Origin: Blastococcus sp. CPCC 205250
GTDB lineage: Bacteria; Actinomycetota; Actinomycetes; Mycobacteriales; Geodermatophilaceae
Direction: 5' to 3'
NCBI RefSeq assembly: GCF_019799925.1
Contig: NZ_JABGCG010000006.1
Span: 186,001 to 250,000 of the forward strand
Length of the DNA: 64,000 bases
In this document: positions 55,312 through 64,000 of the stretch, piece by piece
Numbering within the stretch: the first letter of the stretch is position 1
How the letters are laid out: every line of letters begins with the position of its first letter
The notes under the pieces: model-generated
Told to the model about the DNA's origin: nothing
Database searches by the model: none
What the model saw: only the letters and a program-made list of their open reading frames with translations
Position numbers and translations under genes: made by a program

Positions 55312-55797
55312 CTACCGGGTCGCGGCCAGGTGGGTGCCCAGGTTGCGCAGCGCCTTGCGCAGCTGCCCGCCGGCGAGCCGGATGACCAGCGCGCCCACGA
55401 AACCCGGGCTGGTCTCCTGGGCCATCGTGTAGTCGACGCGGGTGCCGGTGCCCTCCGGGGTGAGCCTGAAGTCCTCGGCCAGCGCCGAGACGGCGGGCAG
55501 GCCCGCCTCGTCGACCCGGAACGACCAGCGCCGGCCGGGCTCCCAGACCAGGATCGTCTCCAGGAACCGCGAGCCGCGGGCGAACACCTCGCGCTGCGAA
55601 CCGACCCCGTGCGGGCCGGGGGTCAGGTAGCGGCCGGCGTCGGTGAAGCCGGGGAACCAGGCGCCCCAGCCCGCCGGGTCCTCGGCCAGCGCCGCGAACA
55701 CCGCGTCCGGCGAGGCGGGCAGCACCTCGGTCACGGTGACGCGGTGCCGCGCGGTGGAGGTGAAGTCCGTGTCGACGGCGCGCAGGCTCCGGGGCAT
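55312..55797 (-). CDS. SRPBCC family protein (polyketide cyclase/START-like)
   Basis: 161 residues. STARHRVTVTEVLPASPDAVFAALAEDPAGWGAWFPGFTDAGRY is the typical N-terminal strand-helix, then FLETILVWEPGRRWSFRVDEAG and RVDYTMAQETSPGFVGALVIRLAGGQLRKALRNLGTHLA as the long C-terminal helix. These helix-grip proteins bind hydrophobic ligands. The ligand is unknown. ATG 55797. Confidence 0.78.
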   Translation of the reverse strand: MPRSLRAVDTDFTSTARHRVTVTEVLPASPDAVFAALAEDPAGWGAWFPGFTDAGRYLTPGPHGVGSQREVFARGSRFLETILVWEPGRRWSFRVDEAGLPAVSALAEDFRLTPEGTGTRVDYTMAQETSPGFVGALVIRLAGGQLRKALRNLGTHLAATR

Positions 55798-55906
55798 GGC
55801 GGGCACAGTAGACCGGTGGGAATCGCCTCCGGCCGGCGTTCCCGAGCCGGCGCCGCGCCGGGACGCCGGCGGTGCCGCGACGCCGACCTCGTTACGGTGA
55901 CCTGCC

Positions 55907-57097
55907 GTGGACCCCGCGCGCACCGACCCCCATCCCGACGTGCGCCCGGCGGCCGGCCCGCTGCGCGGCGTCCGCGTCGTCGAGCTCGCCGGCCTGGGCC
56001 CCGGCCCCTACGCCGGCATGCTGCTGGCCGAGCTCGGCGCGGACGTCCTGCGCGTCGACCGGCCCGGCGGCGGCTCGGTGTTCATGCCGCCGGGGCGGGA
56101 GCTGCTGCACCGCAGCCGGCCCTGCGCCGCGGTGGACCTCAAGCACCCGGAGGGCCGCGACCTGGTCCTGCGGCTGCTCGACGGTGCCGACGTCCTGGTC
56201 GAGGGGCTGCGCCCCGGGGTCACCGAGCGGCTGGGCCTGGGGCCGGACGAGGTGCTCGACCGCAACCCGCGGCTGGTCTACGCCCGGATGACCGGCTGGG
56301 GGCAGAGCGGTCCCCGGGCGGCCGAGGCCGGACACGACATCAACTACCTCGGGCTGACCGGCGCCCTGCACGCCATCGGGCCGGCCGAGCGGCCGGTGCC
56401 GCCGCTGAACATCGGGGCCGACTTCGGCGGCGGCTCGCTGTTCCTCGTCGTCGGCGTGCTGGCCGCGCTGGTCGAGCGCGGGGTCAGCGGCCGCGGCCAG
56501 GTGGTCGACGCCGCCATGGTCGACGGCGCGAGCTCCCTGGTGACCATGGTCCAGGGCATGCTCGGGGCGGGGCTCTGGACCGACCGCCGGGAGGCCAACC
56601 TGCTCGACGGCGGCGCGCCGTTCTACACGACGTACGCCTGCTCCGACGGCCGGCACGTCGCCGTGGGCGCGCTCGAGCCGCAGTTCCACGCGCGGCTGCT
56701 GGAGGGCCTGGGGCTGACCGGCCGGCTGGGCGCCCAGCACGACGTCGCGGCCTGGCCGGAGCACCGGCGGCTGATGGCCGAGGTCTTCGCCACCCGGACG
56801 CGCGACGAGTGGGCCGCCTCCTTCGCCGGCACCGACGCCTGCGTCACGCCGGTCCTGTCGCTGGCCGAGGCCCCGCACGACCCGCACCTGGCCGCCCGGC
56901 AGAGCTACGTCGAGGCCGACGGCGTCGTGCAGCCGGGGCCGGCCCCGCGGTTCTCCCGGACCCCCGGTGCCGTGCGCAGCGCCCCGCGCGGCCCCGGCCA
57001 GGACACCCGGACGGCGCTGGCGGCGTGGGGGGTCGAGGCCGGCGAGGTGCAGCGCCTGCTCGACGGCGGCGTGCTGGCCGAGGACGCCACGCGGTGA
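55907..57097 (+). CDS. CoA-transferase family III, alpha-methylacyl-CoA racemase-like
   Basis: 396 residues. CaiB/BaiF landmarks: [31 protein letters not shown] (about 26-56), [28 protein letters not shown] and [34 protein letters not shown] is the racemase-type signature, with the catalytic His. A racemase moves the alpha-methyl stereocentre of branched acyl-CoAs so that beta-oxidation can proceed. GTG start; it overlaps the thioesterase gene by GTGA. Confidence 0.88.
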   Translation: MDPARTDPHPDVRPAAGPLRGVRVVELAGLGPGPYAGMLLAELGADVLRVDRPGGGSVFMPPGRELLHRSRPCAAVDLKHPEGRDLVLRLLDGADVLVEGLRPGVTERLGLGPDEVLDRNPRLVYARMTGWGQSGPRAAEAGHDINYLGLTGALHAIGPAERPVPPLNIGADFGGGSLFLVVGVLAALVERGVSGRGQVVDAAMVDGASSLVTMVQGMLGAGLWTDRREANLLDGGAPFYTTYACSDGRHVAVGALEPQFHARLLEGLGLTGRLGAQHDVAAWPEHRRLMAEVFATRTRDEWAASFAGTDACVTPVLSLAEAPHDPHLAARQSYVEADGVVQPGPAPRFSRTPGAVRSAPRGPGQDTRTALAAWGVEAGEVQRLLDGGVLAEDATR

Positions 57098-57897
57098 CCA
57101 CCGCCGGGGGCGCCACGGCGCTGCGTGACCTGCTGACGCTGCACGAGCCGGCCCCGGACCGCTTCGTCTCCGCCGCCGCGCCCGGGGGAGGCCACCCCGG
57201 CCTGTACGGGGGGCAGGTGGCCGCGCAGGCGCTCGTCGCGGCCGCGGGCACGGTGGCCGGCGACCGGCTGCCGCACTCCCTGCACGGCTACTTCCTGCGC
57301 CGCGGCGACGCCCGGCTGCCGGTGACCTTCGACGTCGAGCGCGACCGCGACGGGCACTCCTACTCCGCGCGGACGGTGGTGGCCCGGCAGGAGGACCGCG
57401 TCGTCTTCCGGATGACGGCGTCCTTCGCCCGCCCCGAGGAGGGGCCCGACCGGCAGGCCGTCGTCATGCCCGCGGTGGGCGACCCGGAGGACGCGCAGCC
57501 GCTGCCGCCGGTGCTGCCGGGCGTCGAGGTGCGCGACCCCGCGCCGAGCACGGGGCGCGCGCACCCGATGCGCACGTGGGTCCGCGCGCCCGGGGCCGCC
57601 GACGGCGACGCGCTGCACCACGCGGCGGTGCTGGTCTACGTGTCCGACCTGTTCACCGGCCTGGCCGACCTCATGGGGCCACGGGTGCGCGCCATGGCCA
57701 GCCTGGACCACGCGGTCTGGTTCCACCGGCCCGTGCGGATGGACGACTGGGTGCTCGTGGACGACGTCGGGACGACGCTGTCAGCCGCGCGCGGCTGGTA
57801 CACCGGGACGCTGTTCGACCGGTCCGGCGCCGTGCTGGCCACCTGCGCCCAGGAGATGGTGATCCGCGAGGCCCGCGGACCGGAGCGGGCCGGCTAG
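57094..57897 (+). CDS. Acyl-CoA thioesterase II
   Basis: 267 residues, double hotdog. [56 protein letters not shown] and [20 protein letters not shown] (catalytic Asp in LDHA, about 204) and [11 protein letters not shown] (Gln) are intact, unlike the D-to-S copy at 1068. It is coupled to the racemase-like gene, and together they may handle branched acyl-CoA. Its stop TAG lies in a CTAG shared with the convergent LLM gene. Confidence 0.88.
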   Translation: MTTAGGATALRDLLTLHEPAPDRFVSAAAPGGGHPGLYGGQVAAQALVAAAGTVAGDRLPHSLHGYFLRRGDARLPVTFDVERDRDGHSYSARTVVARQEDRVVFRMTASFARPEEGPDRQAVVMPAVGDPEDAQPLPPVLPGVEVRDPAPSTGRAHPMRTWVRAPGAADGDALHHAAVLVYVSDLFTGLADLMGPRVRAMASLDHAVWFHRPVRMDDWVLVDDVGTTLSAARGWYTGTLFDRSGAVLATCAQEMVIREARGPERAG

Positions 57898-58802
57898 CGC
57901 AGGCCCGGCAGCACGGCGGCGGTGAAGAGGTCGACGACGGCGTCGCGGGCCGCCCCCGTGCCGACGGGGGAGAAGACCAGCGTCTCCGCCCCGGCGTCGG
58001 CGTACTCGCGCACGCGGGCCGACACCCGGTCCGGGTCGCCGTGCAGCAGGTAGCGGTCCGCCAGGCGGTCGAAGTCCTGCTGGTAGACCGCGCTGACCGT
58101 CTCCACGACGTCGCGCCGGGAGCGGGCGGCGTCCTCGGCGACCCCGCCCCAGCAGAACACCGCGCCGCGGACCGACCCCGGGTCGCGCCCGGCCTGCTCG
58201 GCCGCCGCGCGCACCTCGGCGAGCGAGGAGGCCACCTGCTCGGGTGTGTACATGTACGGCAGCCAGACGTTCCCGTGCCGGCCGGCGCGGCGGATCGCCG
58301 CGGGCCGCCGGCCGCCCAGCCACACCGGGGGGCCGCCGGCCTGCACCGGACCGGGCTCCAGGGCCAGCCCCGGCACGTGGCTGAAGCGGCCCTCGTGGTG
58401 CACCGGCCCGCCGGCCCACAGGGCGCGGAGCAGGTCCAGCGCCTCGTCGGTGCGGGCGCCGCGCTCGGCGACCTCGGACCCGACCGCGACGAACTCCGGC
58501 GGGTGCTCGCCGCCCACGCCGACGCCCATGTCGAACCGGCCGCCGGAGACGTTGTCCAGCGTGGTCGCCAGCTTCGCCGCCAGCGCCGCCGGGTACAGCG
58601 GCAGCACGGTGAGCGAGGTCAGCACCCGGATCCGCTCGGTCGCCCCGGCGGCGGCGGCCAGCGTCACGAATCCGTTGGCGACCGGTCCGTGGAAGAAGAC
58701 GTGCTCGCCGGTGGCCACGCCGTCGTAGCCGGCGGCCTCGGCGGCGCGCGCCTCGGCCGCCGCCCGCGTCTGGTCGGGGCCCAGCGTCAGGTAGACCCGC
58801 AT
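57894..58802 (-). CDS. LLM class (F420- or flavin-dependent) oxidoreductase
   Basis: 302 residues, TIM-barrel LLM family. GEHVFFHGPVANGFVTLAAAAGATERIRVLTSLTVLPLYPAALAAKLATTLDNVSGGRFDMGVGVGG is the standard core, followed by PPVWLGGRRPAAIRRAGRHGNVWLPY. Actinobacterial members mostly use F420. The substrate is unknown. ATG 58802. Confidence 0.85.
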   Translation of the reverse strand: MRVYLTLGPDQTRAAAEARAAEAAGYDGVATGEHVFFHGPVANGFVTLAAAAGATERIRVLTSLTVLPLYPAALAAKLATTLDNVSGGRFDMGVGVGGEHPPEFVAVGSEVAERGARTDEALDLLRALWAGGPVHHEGRFSHVPGLALEPGPVQAGGPPVWLGGRRPAAIRRAGRHGNVWLPYMYTPEQVASSLAEVRAAAEQAGRDPGSVRGAVFCWGGVAEDAARSRRDVVETVSAVYQQDFDRLADRYLLHGDPDRVSARVREYADAGAETLVFSPVGTGAARDAVVDLFTAAVLPGLR

Positions 58803-58907
58803 CAGCGGGCGCGGGTGGGGCCGGTGCGGCACCGGTGGGCGTCGCCCACGGACAGCGTCACGGCCGCGGTGGTCCGCGCGCCCATCAGCGGGGGAGCGCC
58901 GGGGACG

Positions 58908-59237
58908 TCACGCGTCGGTGACGAGCTCGGTGTCGACGCCGACCTTCCCGACCTTCGACGCGCCGCCGGGGCTGCCCAGCGGGGCGTCGCGGCCGGGCAG
59001 CGGCTCGATGAAGAAGCGGCGGTTGTCGGCGATGTGCGGCTCGTTCTCCTCGGTCACCCGGCGGTCCTGCGAGATCGCCTCGACCGGGCAGACCGGCTCG
59101 CAGGCGCCGCAGTCGATGCACTCCTTGGGGTTGATGTAGAGCTTGCGGTCGCCCTCGTAGATGCAGTCGACCGGGCACTCGTCCACGCAGGACATGTCGG
59201 TGGTGTCGATGCACTCGGAACCGATGACGTAGGGCAC
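58908..59237 (-). CDS. fdxA: 7Fe ferredoxin
   Basis: 109 residues. Two clusters are readable: [17 protein letters not shown] for a [3Fe-4S]-type site and [12 protein letters not shown] for the [4Fe-4S] site, followed by a C-terminal extension typical of actinobacterial FdxA. It carries electrons in the cytoplasm. The next gene upstream is a TrxR-like ferredoxin reductase, then benzoate-CoA ligase and boxB, so it may supply the oxygenase. Confidence 0.93.
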   Translation of the reverse strand: MPYVIGSECIDTTDMSCVDECPVDCIYEGDRKLYINPKECIDCGACEPVCPVEAISQDRRVTEENEPHIADNRRFFIEPLPGRDAPLGSPGGASKVGKVGVDTELVTDA

Positions 59238-59293
59238 GGGGCTCCTCCTCGCGAGGGACGGGATGGGGGCGGGCCGGGGGCGCCGCCGCGCGG

Positions 59294-60367
59294 TCAGGCG
59301 GCGGCTGCGCCGATGCCGGCGGGGTCGTCGCTGCTGTGCCCGGGGAACAGCGGCTGGTCGGGGTCCAGGTAGGTCGCGGCGTTGTTGACCGCCGTGGCGG
59401 CCTCCCCGAATCCGACGGCGATCAAACGGACCTTGCCGGGGTACTCGGTGATGTCCCCCGCGGAGTAGACCCCGGGGACGGTGGTGCGCATCGCGGTGTC
59501 GACCAGGATCTTACGGTCGGCGATGTCGATGCCCCAGCGCTCGAGCGGGCCGATGTCGGCGGTGAAGCCGAGGGCGGCGATGACCGACTGAGCGGGATGC
59601 GCGGTGACGGTGCCGTCCTTGTGCTGGACGTGGACGGTGTGCAGCCGGTCGTCACCCTCGAGGTGGGAGACCTGGGCGTCGGTGACGACGGTGGTCGGCC
59701 CGGCCTCCATGTCGGCGACGCTGGCGGCGTGGGCGCGGAAGGCCTTGCGGCGGTGCACCACGGTCACGGAGGTCGCGATGTCGGCCAGGGCGAGGGCCCA
59801 GTCCACGGCGCTGTCGCCGCCGCCGACGATGACGACGTCCTGGCCGGTGTGGGCAGCGAGTTCCTTGACCACGTAGGTCAGGCCGCGGCCCTCCCAGGCG
59901 TGGCCGCCGGGCAGCGGGCGCGGGGTGAAGGTGCCGATGCCGCCGGTGATGACGACCGCTCCGCAGTGCACACGGGTGCCCTTGTCGGTGGTGACCACGA
60001 GGCGGTCACCGGCCCGCGGGGTCGTGCCGGCCTCGTTGGTGAGGGTCTCGGCGCGCTCGCCCAGCACGTAGACGGGGTCGAAGCGGGCGGCCTGGGCGAC
60101 CAGGTTGGCCACCAGGTCGCGGCCCTTGATGCCGGGGAAGCCGGCGACGTCGTAGATGGCCTTCTCCGGGTACAGGGCCATCACCTGGCCGCCGGGCTCG
60201 GGCAGGCTGTCAACGACGGCGGTGCGCAGGCCGCGGAACCCGGCGTAGTAGGTCGCGTACAGCCCCGCCGGCCCGGCGCCCACGACCAGCAGGTCGACCT
60301 CGACGTCCCGGCCGGCGGTCGCCCCGGCGGGGAGCGAGGCAGCAGAGCTCTCGGGCGGGGCCGTCAC
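59294..60367 (-). CDS. TrxR-like ferredoxin-NADP reductase
   Basis: 357 residues. FAD-binding [17 protein letters not shown] (about 32-48), [25 protein letters not shown]-binding [15 protein letters not shown] (about 185) and [18 protein letters not shown] at the end are typical of the type 2 FNR (YumC-like). No CxxC active site, so not a thioredoxin reductase. It passes electrons from NADPH to ferredoxin, here most likely FdxA. The GTG start overlaps the benzoate-CoA ligase stop. Confidence 0.88.
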   Translation of the reverse strand: MTAPPESSAASLPAGATAGRDVEVDLLVVGAGPAGLYATYYAGFRGLRTAVVDSLPEPGGQVMALYPEKAIYDVAGFPGIKGRDLVANLVAQAARFDPVYVLGERAETLTNEAGTTPRAGDRLVVTTDKGTRVHCGAVVITGGIGTFTPRPLPGGHAWEGRGLTYVVKELAAHTGQDVVIVGGGDSAVDWALALADIATSVTVVHRRKAFRAHAASVADMEAGPTTVVTDAQVSHLEGDDRLHTVHVQHKDGTVTAHPAQSVIAALGFTADIGPLERWGIDIADRKILVDTAMRTTVPGVYSAGDITEYPGKVRLIAVGFGEAATAVNNAATYLDPDQPLFPGHSSDDPAGIGAAAA

Positions 60368-62064
60368 GCGGGGCTCCCGGGGGCGGTGGCGGTCAGCTCG
60401 GGCTGCGCCGAGTCCGGCCGCGCGCTGCCCAGGCGCTCGATGGCCAGCTCGCGGACGCGGAAGCGCTGCAGCTTGCCGGTGGCCGTCTGCGGCAGCTCGT
60501 CGAAGACCAGGATGTTGCGCGGCCGCTTGAAGGCGGCCAGCCCGTCGCGGCAGAAGGCGACCAGCCCGTCGGTGGTGACCGTGGCGCCGTCGGCGAGCAC
60601 GACGCAGGCCACCGGCTTGTCCAGCCCGGTCTCGTCGGGTACCGACACGACGACGACCTGGCTGACCTCCGGGTGCGCCCGCAGCCGCTCCTCGACCTCG
60701 GTCGGGGAGACCCAGATGCCGCCGGCCTTGATGATGTCGTCGGTCCGGCCGAGGGAGGAGTAGTACCCGTCGGCGCTGCGGACGTAGGTGTCGCCGGTGC
60801 GCACCCACTCGCCCTGGAAGACCCGGCGGGTGACGTCCATGCGCGACCAGTAGCCGGTGGCCGCGGAGCTGCCCTTGACCCAGAGGTTGCCGGGGGTGCC
60901 GTCGGGGACGGGGTTGCCGTCGTCGTCGACGATCTTCGCCTCGTACCCGGCGACGACCTCGCCGGTGGCGCCGGCGCGGGTCCGGCCCGGGCGGCCGCTG
61001 ATGAAGATGTGCAGCATCTCGGTCGAGCCGATGCCGTCGAGCATCTCCACGGAGAACGTCGAGGTGAACCGCTCGAACAGCGGCGCCGGGAAGGCCTCGC
61101 CCGCCGAGACGCAGGCCCGCACGCCGGCGAACGCGTCGGCCGGCAGGCCGGCGTTGACCAGCGCGGCGTAGAAGGTCGGCCCGGCGAAGAACAGGGTGGG
61201 GCGGTGCTCCTGAAGTACGCGCAGCGTGCCGGCGGGGCTCGGCCGTGACCGGTCGAGCACCGTGGTGGCCCCGACGGAGAACGGGAAGGTGAGCGTGTTG
61301 CCCAGGCCGTAGGCGAAGAAGAACTTCGCCACGGAGAAGGTGACGTCCCCCGGCCCGATGGCCAGCACGTCGCGGGCGTAGGTCTCAGCCGTGTCGCGAA
61401 GCGACCCGTGCCGGTGCATCGCGCCCTTGGGCGTCCCGGTGGTGCCGGAGGTGTACAGCCAGAAGGCGGGGGAGTCGGCGACCGTCGGGTAGGGCTGGGC
61501 CACCTGCTCGGCGGACGCGGCCCCGGCGGCGACGAAGTCGTCCCAGCTGCGCACCCGGGCGTCGGCCAGCGAGGGCAGGTCGGCGGGGGCGTCGGCGGCG
61601 GTGCTCATGACCACGACGTCGGCCAGCTCGCGCTGCCCGGACAGGCCCTGCGCCAGGCCGGCGAACTCGGCGCTCAGCACGACCAGCCGGGCGCGGCTGT
61701 CGGTCGCCATCAGCGCGATGTCCTTGGGCTTGAGCATGGTGCTCACCGGCACCGGGACCGCGCCGATGCGCAGCCCCGCCAGGAAGGCGGTGACGAGCTC
61801 GGGGGTGTCGCCCATGCACAGCAGCAGCCGCTCCTCGGGCCGCACCCCGGAGGCGACCAGCGCGGCCGCGACCCGGGTGACGGCGTCGTCGAGCTCGGCG
61901 TAGGTCAGCGTGCGGACGCTGCCGTCGAGGTCGAGCGCCGTGATCGCCCGCCGGTCGGGCGTGGCGCGGGCGTGCCGGGTGACCAGCCACTCGGCGGCGT
62001 TGAACGGCTCCGGGCCGCCGGCGACGGTCGGCGCGGGAGGCGGAGCGGTGTCGAGCGTGGCCAC
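60364..62064 (-). CDS. Benzoate-CoA ligase
   Basis: 566 residues, AMP-binding family. Motifs A3 YTSGTTGTPKGAMHRHG (about 205-221), A5 (DGIGSTEMLHIFISGRPG), A7 WVRTGDTYVRS and A10 PQTATGKLQRF are conserved. The HIFISGRPGRTRAGATG stretch is characteristic of benzoate-CoA ligase (BclA/BadA type). It makes benzoyl-CoA from benzoate, ATP and CoA, the entry step to the box pathway. Confidence 0.93.
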   Translation of the reverse strand: MATLDTAPPPAPTVAGGPEPFNAAEWLVTRHARATPDRRAITALDLDGSVRTLTYAELDDAVTRVAAALVASGVRPEERLLLCMGDTPELVTAFLAGLRIGAVPVPVSTMLKPKDIALMATDSRARLVVLSAEFAGLAQGLSGQRELADVVVMSTAADAPADLPSLADARVRSWDDFVAAGAASAEQVAQPYPTVADSPAFWLYTSGTTGTPKGAMHRHGSLRDTAETYARDVLAIGPGDVTFSVAKFFFAYGLGNTLTFPFSVGATTVLDRSRPSPAGTLRVLQEHRPTLFFAGPTFYAALVNAGLPADAFAGVRACVSAGEAFPAPLFERFTSTFSVEMLDGIGSTEMLHIFISGRPGRTRAGATGEVVAGYEAKIVDDDGNPVPDGTPGNLWVKGSSAATGYWSRMDVTRRVFQGEWVRTGDTYVRSADGYYSSLGRTDDIIKAGGIWVSPTEVEERLRAHPEVSQVVVVSVPDETGLDKPVACVVLADGATVTTDGLVAFCRDGLAAFKRPRNILVFDELPQTATGKLQRFRVRELAIERLGSARPDSAQPELTATAPGSPA

Positions 62065-62118
62065 GGTGCACGTCCCTTCTCAGACCTGGCGGACCGGCGC
62101 GGTGCGGGGGGTCGCGGA

Positions 62119-62152
62119 TGCGGCCGGACCCCCGGGCGGGGATCCGGCCGCA
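62119..62152. terminator. Hairpin between boxB and the benzoate-CoA ligase gene
   Basis: TGCGGCCGGA (62119-62128) and TCCGGCCGCA (62143-62152) with an inner C/G stem, 19 bases after the boxB stop. It may attenuate read-through into the ligase gene. Confidence 0.55.
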
Positions 62153-62170
62153 GCCGCTGGGGAGGACGAC

Positions 62171-63652
<1,482 letters not shown>

Positions 63653-63654
63653 GC

Positions 63655-64000
63655 TCAGACCCGCTTCCTGTCGTAGTCCGCGCGCTTGCCGGTGCCGTAG
63701 CGGCGGAGTGCTCCTTCGGGCCCAGCGGCGTTGGGCCGCTGGAAGATCCAGTTCTGCCAGGCGGTGAGCCGGCCGAAGACCTTGGTCTCCGGGGTCTCCC
63801 GGCCGGCGAAGCGGAGGTTGGCCTCCATGCCGGTCAGGGCGTCGGGGGAGAAGCTCGCCCGCTCCTCGATCGCCAGGCGGACCTCGTCCTCCCAGTCGAT
63901 GTCGTCGGGGGTGGCGGTGACCAGCCCGAGGGCGTCGGCGTCCTCGGCGAGCAGGTCCCGCCCGACGGCGGCCTCGGCGGCGGCGAGCTCCTCGGCCGAG
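63655..64000 (-). CDS. boxC: 2,3-epoxybenzoyl-CoA dihydrolase, C-terminal part (cut by window)
   Basis: About 114 codons of the C-terminal end; the 5' part lies beyond base 64000. DPETKVFGRLTAWQNWIFQRPNAAGPEGALRRYG-type ending (read as ETPETKVFGRLTAWQNWIF, then QRPNAAGPEGALRRYGTGKR) and DYDRKRV at the stop match BoxC. The enzyme opens the epoxide ring to the semialdehyde and formate. It is the promoter-proximal partner of boxB, with only two bases between stop and start. Confidence 0.9.
   Translation of the reverse strand, partial: SAEELAAAEAAVGRDLLAEDADALGLVTATPDDIDWEDEVRLAIEERASFSPDALTGMEANLRFAGRETPETKVFGRLTAWQNWIFQRPNAAGPEGALRRYGTGKRADYDRKRV

Noticed and set aside
57894..57897. CTAG at the junction of convergent genes
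   Set aside because: The four bases serve as TAG stop on both strands. It is neat but expected by chance in compact genomes and carries no functional claim.

Overview
The window is very GC-rich and has dense, often overlapping genes. GTG starts and GTGA/ATGA overlaps are frequent. Families such as an EthR/EthA pair, a DUF222-HNH (13E12-type) protein, IclR-controlled aromatic operons and a c-di-AMP (ydaO) riboswitch in front of a secreted transglycosylase all point to a soil actinomycete. I would guess Geodermatophilaceae or a close relative, by inference only. I see no rRNA, tRNA, insertion sequence, prophage or CRISPR array.

Layout. 1-5.1 kb: a crotonase and a TesB-like thioesterase, a DivIVA-like coiled-coil protein, the ydaO riboswitch with its transglycosylase, and a methyltransferase. 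5.1-8.3 kb: an ethR-ethA-SDR block in which both ethR and ethA carry the same palindromic operator. 8.3-11.6 kb: small proteins, several of unknown function, including a Cys-rich/pentapeptide-repeat protein. 11.6-14.6 kb: proton-translocating transhydrogenase pntAB. 14.9-17.9 kb: a PAS-GGDEF-EAL enzyme coupled to an HDOD protein. 18-20.3 kb: a pair of acyl-CoA dehydrogenases.

22.4-31.4 kb: protocatechuate branch of the beta-ketoadipate pathway. pobA, an MFS transporter and an IclR regulator face pcaHGBDC and an aromatic aldehyde dehydrogenase. 31.5-34 kb: a DUF222-HNH gene whose start lies inside an SOS (LexA) box, then an Imm-5-like protein. 35.5-40.4 kb: a flavin monooxygenase and the 5-oxoprolinase operon pxpA-pxpB-pxpC with an NRAMP-fold transporter lacking the metal-binding motif. 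A repeat-encoded mini-ORF bridges pxpB and pxpC. 40.4-43.8 kb: mixed genes, a deletion scar joining two truncated divergent genes, and a YcsI-type DUF1445 protein. 43.9-47 kb: vanillate O-demethylase (vanA, a small Cys-containing protein, vanB) with an IclR regulator. 47-53 kb: a PecS/PecM-like pair, pdxY, and a cysteine dioxygenase preceded by a probable cysteine leader peptide. 53-58.8 kb: glycosyltransferase, CoA-transferase, thioesterase and LLM genes. 58.9-64 kb: the box pathway for benzoate (benzoate-CoA ligase, boxB, the end of boxC) next to a ferredoxin and a TrxR-like ferredoxin reductase.

Together, three aromatic routes converge here. 4-hydroxybenzoate and vanillate (with aldehyde precursors) feed protocatechuate cleavage, while benzoate enters by CoA activation and epoxidation. 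No boxA and no pcaIJF are visible in the window; boxC continues past base 64000.
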